Shown piece by piece: positions 60,312-64,000 of a DNA stretch of 64,000 bases. The translations under genes and the position numbers were made by a program. The stretch comes from CAZPHU01 sp964586285. GTDB lineage: Bacteria > Fibrobacterota > Chitinivibrionia > Chitinivibrionales > CAYFVL01. The stretch is taken from positions 1 to 64,000 of the forward strand of contig CAZPHU010000001.1 of NCBI GenBank assembly GCA_964586285.1, read 5' to 3'. The notes beneath the pieces are model-generated. The model was given only the letters and a program-made list of their open reading frames with translations. It made no database searches and was not told the origin of the DNA. Within the stretch, counting starts at the first letter, position 1, and every line of letters starts with the position of its first letter.

Positions 60312-62427
60312 TGCTTTTATTCTCCCTCTTTCCATAGTCGTTCAGCTTATCATAATACATTTGCAGCTCTTGGATCGATCGCTTCCATGAAAAATTTTCT
60401 ACAATGAATTCACGGGCATTCATTCCCAATTTTTTTCGCAGTTCGCTATTTTGCGCCATTCGCACTAAAGCCTCAGATAACTGGTGTACATTTCCCGTCT
60501 CCACAAGAAATCCACGCTCGTGGTTGACCAATTCAACGTTTCCACCTACAGCGGTAGCGATTACTGGTAAACCGAAAGACATATATTCGATTACAGCATT
60601 TGATAACCCTTCCCTCTCCGAGCAGTTCACTCCTACATGTATGTTTTGAAGATAAGCGGGTACATTTTTCACAGCACCTGTGAAATCTATTGCATCTTGT
60701 ATGCCTAGTTCTTGGCTGAGATTTTCCAGTGCTTTGCGTTCCCTACCTTCACCAATTATATAACCCTTAATCTTTACACTCCCATAATCATTTCTCACTT
60801 TTGCTACGGCCTTTATGTATGTATCTATTCTTTTAACAGGTGTCAAACTGGCTACGATTCCCACACGCATACAGCCTTCACTATCCTTATGGTTTTGGAT
60901 TATAGAGGGTGTATCATACTGTTCATGTTCTAAGTTTACCCCATTATATATAACTTTTATTTTACTTTCCGGCACTTTTTCGGCAGATCTTACAAAATCA
61001 GAAACCTGTTGTGAATTGGTGAGGATACCCGTATACCACCTGTTTATCACCGGGTATAACTTCTTATAAAGATGGTGATACCATGGTCTTTTTTTGTCAA
61101 GTCCTATATCTCTCTTACTGGCGATTAATAAGGGAGGATTTACCATAAGTCTTGTTGAAAAAAATGCAAATATTCGCGAATCCTCAAAGAATGCCTGAAT
61201 TATATGAATACCATAATCCTTTATGTTTTTCCTGAATATAGCGGTAACGGATATTATATTCGGCTTTATGAATCCCTTGAATCCAAGAATAATCGTTTCA
61301 CACGGTAATTCATTCTCATTCATCCATGATGAATTCCTCAAGCAAAACAAAACAGGTCTATATTTTTCCCTGTCCAATCTCTTTATAGTTTCCAGTAATT
61401 GCCTCTGAGTACCTTCAGTGTCACAACTTATGGTATCAATTAAATATCCTACGCCTTTTATTTCATATGTTTTGTTTTTGTTATTATGAGGAACAAATAT
61501 ACTGCCGCGGTTATTGTTTATCATTTTATTTTTTTCCAGAGATGAAATGCCGATTTTAAGCAATCCTTTTATTGAATTCAGAGTGAACTGTGGGTAGCGT
61601 ATTGCTTTCATATAATACTCTGTAGACATCATCCTGTTTTGCTCATAAAGCTGGCGTGCCCTATTATAATATGTAAAGCCACGCGCTTTTCTTACAACAG
61701 CGGATGATATATCACCCTGGTGTTCTTGCAAGAATTTCTCCATGATTCGATCTGAGCACTGGTGACGAATCGGTATATTACCCGACATCTGGTTTTTGTG
61801 TCCTATCCGATACATCAAAAGCGGTTCATCACAAAATTCGAATTTATAATCAAGAGACATGCGAAGCCAAAGGTCCCAATCTATGCCCATGGACAGAGAT
61901 TCATCAAAGGCACCAACCTTTTCTACACACTCTCTCCTTACTACAGCTGATGAAAAAGGTACAAAATTGCGCAGAAACATCATCTTTGTGATTTTTCCTC
62001 TGTATGGTCCTAGAAAGAAGCCTTCTCTTTTCTTTCTATGTGAATTCCCTTTACTGTCAATGTATGTTAGCCGCGAATAGACAACGCCTATATCAGAATT
62101 GTTAAATAGAGGCATTTGTTTTTCCAATTTAGTTTCCAGCCATATATCATCAGCGTCAATGAATGCTATGTAACGGCCTCTTGAATGCGTAATACCCCTG
62201 TTTTTCGCATATGCTTGTCCTCTGTTCTCCTGCCGTAAATAAATAATTCGACCGTTGGGAAGAAAGTCCTTTATACGCTCATCGGAATCATCTTCTGAAC
62301 CGTCATTTATGATAATAAGCTCATAGTTTTGATAAGTCTGTTTAAGCACAGAGTCAATAGCATCTTTGACATAATTACCGTAGTTGTAACAGGTGAGAAC
62401 TACACTTACTAAGTTTTTCTCGTTCAT
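60268..62427 (-). CDS. Bifunctional glycosyltransferase, GT2 fused to GT4
   Basis: 719 residues. Residues 1-240: GT2 (SVVLTCYNYGNYVKDAI, IIINDGSEDDSDERIKD, YIAFIDADDIWLETKLEKQ, the DxD). Residues about 325-700: GT4 (GYLIDTISCDTEGTQRQLLE, RVGIVASLTPVKRIDTYIKA, GVNCSEREGLSNAVIEYMSF). Two sugar transfers in one chain should add a disaccharide or two successive residues. 12 bases after the preceding GT4 gene. Confidence 0.88.
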   Translation of the reverse strand: MNEKNLVSVVLTCYNYGNYVKDAIDSVLKQTYQNYELIIINDGSEDDSDERIKDFLPNGRIIYLRQENRGQAYAKNRGITHSRGRYIAFIDADDIWLETKLEKQMPLFNNSDIGVVYSRLTYIDSKGNSHRKKREGFFLGPYRGKITKMMFLRNFVPFSSAVVRRECVEKVGAFDESLSMGIDWDLWLRMSLDYKFEFCDEPLLMYRIGHKNQMSGNIPIRHQCSDRIMEKFLQEHQGDISSAVVRKARGFTYYNRARQLYEQNRMMSTEYYMKAIRYPQFTLNSIKGLLKIGISSLEKNKMINNNRGSIFVPHNNKNKTYEIKGVGYLIDTISCDTEGTQRQLLETIKRLDREKYRPVLFCLRNSSWMNENELPCETIILGFKGFIKPNIISVTAIFRKNIKDYGIHIIQAFFEDSRIFAFFSTRLMVNPPLLIASKRDIGLDKKRPWYHHLYKKLYPVINRWYTGILTNSQQVSDFVRSAEKVPESKIKVIYNGVNLEHEQYDTPSIIQNHKDSEGCMRVGIVASLTPVKRIDTYIKAVAKVRNDYGSVKIKGYIIGEGRERKALENLSQELGIQDAIDFTGAVKNVPAYLQNIHVGVNCSEREGLSNAVIEYMSFGLPVIATAVGGNVELVNHERGFLVETGNVHQLSEALVRMAQNSELRKKLGMNAREFIVENFSWKRSIQELQMYYDKLNDYGKRENKSNGTIHCGNAKKSFG

Positions 62428-62439
62428 TTCACTATCCAG

Positions 62440-63690
62440 TCATTTTTCTAATACTTTTTCATTCATTTTACCATTTTCGACAATCCATTTATTGGTCGAA
62501 AGGTTCCTATTTTCTACCAGTCTTTTCGATTCTGATATTAACAAAGAAGCATCTATAGACCAGTTATAGCGTTTCCTTACGGCATTCATTCCGTTTGGCG
62601 CATCGGTTTTCTTTTTTTCCTTTACTATATCAATAAGCTGTTTTGCCAAATCACAGCTGTCGCCTGCTTTGAAAGTATAGCCGTCTCCGATTTGTTTAAT
62701 CAATCTTTTCATCGGCTTCACATCAGAGCAAATCACAGATTTATTGTAACTCAAAAAGTCAAAAAATTTGTTGGCTATTGTATGATTTATGTGTTCGGTA
62801 GCATGGAAAGGAAGCAGACCGATGTCTGATGCCCTAATGTAATCAGGTATATTTTCATGATCAACCCATCCGGTGAAGTATACATGATCTGATAAGTTTC
62901 TATCCAACACATGTCGACGGAGACTATTTTCAGCCTTACCGCTGCCGACCACAACCAGTGCAATCCTGGGTATTTGTTTTTTCGCCTCCTCCACAGCATC
63001 GATCGCAACCTCAAGACCCCTTCCGCCAATGATGAACCCCACATACAGTACAACAAAGCGTCCCTTAAGAGAATGGAATATCTCGGGTTGTGTACCCGAC
63101 AACACTTTCAATCTATCCAAATCGGGAGTGTTATGAACAACAAATATCTTTTCTTTTTCGGCCCCTTTTTTGAGCAAACGTTCCGCGGCTTCCGAACATA
63201 CTGTAATCACTCTGTCCGCCGCTTTTATAGTAGCCCATTCAAGAAATGATGCGATCATGACATTTCGTGTTACCAAATGCGAGATCTGGAAAGGTTCATA
63301 GGCGCGCCGCTGCTTGAGTGTAAGTGGGTACGGTTCGGCCATGTCTATTATAACCGGTACTTTCAGAAATTTTCCAGCCAAAATTCCTGCCATAGCAAGG
63401 GGGAGATCTCTTACGATAATGAGATCGCAACCGCGGGCCTGACGCAGTAAGTTTAATATCCAAAACGGATTAAAAAACAGGGTTATATTTATAATAGAGC
63501 GCAAAGATTTTCTTTCGGAGGACGGCATGCGTCTAATTTTGATCCCGTTGTATTCGGCGCTTCGAGGCTCATCACGCAGATTCCTGGCAAATACGGTCAC
63601 CTCATCACCGGTGCGCTTAAAAGATTCGGCAATTTTTTCGATTCTTATGTCCCAGGGAAATTCACAGTCATAAACTAAAAGAATACGCAT
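62440..63690 (-). CDS. Glycosyltransferase, family 4
   Basis: 416 residues. MRILLVYDCEFPWDIRIEKIA start, AADRVITVCSEAAERLLKKGA, FVVLYVGFIIGGRGLEVAID and GLLPFHATEHINHTIANKFF, a GT-B/GT4 pattern. Probable sugar transferase of the EPS repeat unit. 14 bases after the partial upstream gene. Confidence 0.88.
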   Translation of the reverse strand: MRILLVYDCEFPWDIRIEKIAESFKRTGDEVTVFARNLRDEPRSAEYNGIKIRRMPSSERKSLRSIINITLFFNPFWILNLLRQARGCDLIIVRDLPLAMAGILAGKFLKVPVIIDMAEPYPLTLKQRRAYEPFQISHLVTRNVMIASFLEWATIKAADRVITVCSEAAERLLKKGAEKEKIFVVHNTPDLDRLKVLSGTQPEIFHSLKGRFVVLYVGFIIGGRGLEVAIDAVEEAKKQIPRIALVVVGSGKAENSLRRHVLDRNLSDHVYFTGWVDHENIPDYIRASDIGLLPFHATEHINHTIANKFFDFLSYNKSVICSDVKPMKRLIKQIGDGYTFKAGDSCDLAKQLIDIVKEKKKTDAPNGMNAVRKRYNWSIDASLLISESKRLVENRNLSTNKWIVENGKMNEKVLEK

Positions 63691-63704
63691 ACTTATAAGT
63701 CCTG

Positions 63705-64000
63705 TTAATCGCCTGCGGTTAAAACGGATAACCCCGGATCTTCACCTTTTGTTTTTTGTTCATCCAGATCTCGGGTAAACTCGGAGGTACGGTTTTCGGC
63801 AACACTTCTCATTCCGTTCAGGGCGATAGCCGTTCCGGCAGCAAACCACCAGTATATTTCATACAAATCCATTCCGAACATGCCCAAAGCAAGTCTAACA
63901 ATTACAAATGTTAACATGGCTGAGCATATTGCCCGCATGAATCGAATATTCTTAAAATGATCTTTTAGGGTAATATCCGATTCCCCGCCACTTTGATTTT
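63705..64000 (-). CDS. C-terminal end of an O-antigen-ligase/polymerase-like membrane protein (partial)
   Basis: The frame is open to the right edge. The visible residues include AICSAMLTFVIVRLALGMFG and LYEIYWWFAAGTAIALNGM, two hydrophobic helices followed by a charged tail. The YWWFAAGTAIA helix is typical of the last helix of Wzy/O-antigen-ligase-family proteins, and the place in front of glycosyltransferases fits. The ATG at 63938 is internal. Identity is moderate because only the end is seen. Confidence 0.5.
   Translation of the reverse strand, partial: NQSGGESDITLKDHFKNIRFMRAICSAMLTFVIVRLALGMFGMDLYEIYWWFAAGTAIALNGMRSVAENRTSEFTRDLDEQKTKGEDPGLSVLTAGD

Noticed and set aside
1..64000. tRNA, rRNA, tmRNA, RNase P RNA, SRP RNA, CRISPR arrays and insertion sequences
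   Set aside because: No conserved cores such as tRNA T-arms, repeat-spacer arrays or transposase motifs were seen in the gaps between genes. Small structured RNAs could be missed by eye.

Overview
Sequence type and organism. The window reads as a Gram-negative, strictly anaerobic or fermentative bacterium, most likely from the Fibrobacterota/Chitinispirillia area or a neighbouring FCB lineage. This is inferred from four things: outer-membrane beta-barrels, secreted proteins with T9SS-like C-terminal sorting tails, a 2-oxoacid:ferredoxin oxidoreductase, and a ferredoxin-fused electron-transfer flavoprotein. No rRNA, tRNA, transposase or CRISPR array was found. A 100-N scaffold gap lies at 7309-7408.

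Layout. 1-4.7 kb: end of a 2-oxoacid:ferredoxin oxidoreductase operon, a secreted carbohydrate-binding-like protein, and small stress or housekeeping genes (CBS pair, GNAT, OsmC). 4.8-10.3 kb (minus strand): an unusual locus of a secreted protein, then what appears to be ONE long multi-enzyme polypeptide (peptidoglycan-binding, M15-like peptidase, M23-like peptidase, OmpA-like, archaemetzincin-like protease). It is split by a single in-frame TGA and by the N gap, and is followed by a putative lipoprotein. The arrangement resembles an effector with accessory or immunity genes, but no secretion machinery is in the window. 10.5-21.1 kb: ordinary accessory genes (DMT transporter, small outer-membrane barrel, membrane protein with polymer-forming-like repeats, WrbA, guanylate-kinase-like protein, CHAD, DUF255 thioredoxin-fold protein, D-lactate dehydrogenase, phosphodiester glycosidase).

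21.3-31.4 kb (minus strand): a sulfur block. One run is Rrf2 regulator, CysK, MetY, a divergent MetA paralogue, CysE, a ThiF-like E1 and LarE. Upstream is a second run: a canonical-looking MetA, ThiS, ThiG, ThiH. ThiS is the only visible sulfur carrier, and the E1 that could charge it lies in the other run. ThiF and LarE are separated by a G9 tract where loss of one G would fuse them. The first MetA has lost the catalytic His (Asn instead).

31.6-34.8 kb: a peptidoglycan-salvage operon NamZ-MurU-AmgK, which should take muropeptide-derived MurNAc to UDP-MurNAc. 35.2-41.4 kb: rpsU, then a minus-strand run of a beta-helix/beta-barrel outer-membrane protein, a secreted protein, a UMF1-type MFS carrier and a TrmH-family methyltransferase. 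41.7-46.9 kb: ybeY, a CorC-type protein, etfB, a ferredoxin-fused etfA, and hisG.

47.2-64 kb: an exopolysaccharide locus. The plus-strand part has a PEP-CTERM-like protein, a WecA-type priming transferase with a degenerate receiver-like tail, a membrane-anchored pseudo-receiver, a polysaccharide deacetylase and an SDR epimerase. The minus-strand part has an O-antigen-ligase-like end, three glycosyltransferase genes plus a GT2, a CapK/PaaK-like ligase, a Wzx flippase, and two paralogous secreted beta-sandwich proteins. Best candidates for novelty: the broken multi-hydrolase polypeptide, the ThiF/LarE/MetA sulfur operon, and the pseudo-receiver module of the polysaccharide locus.
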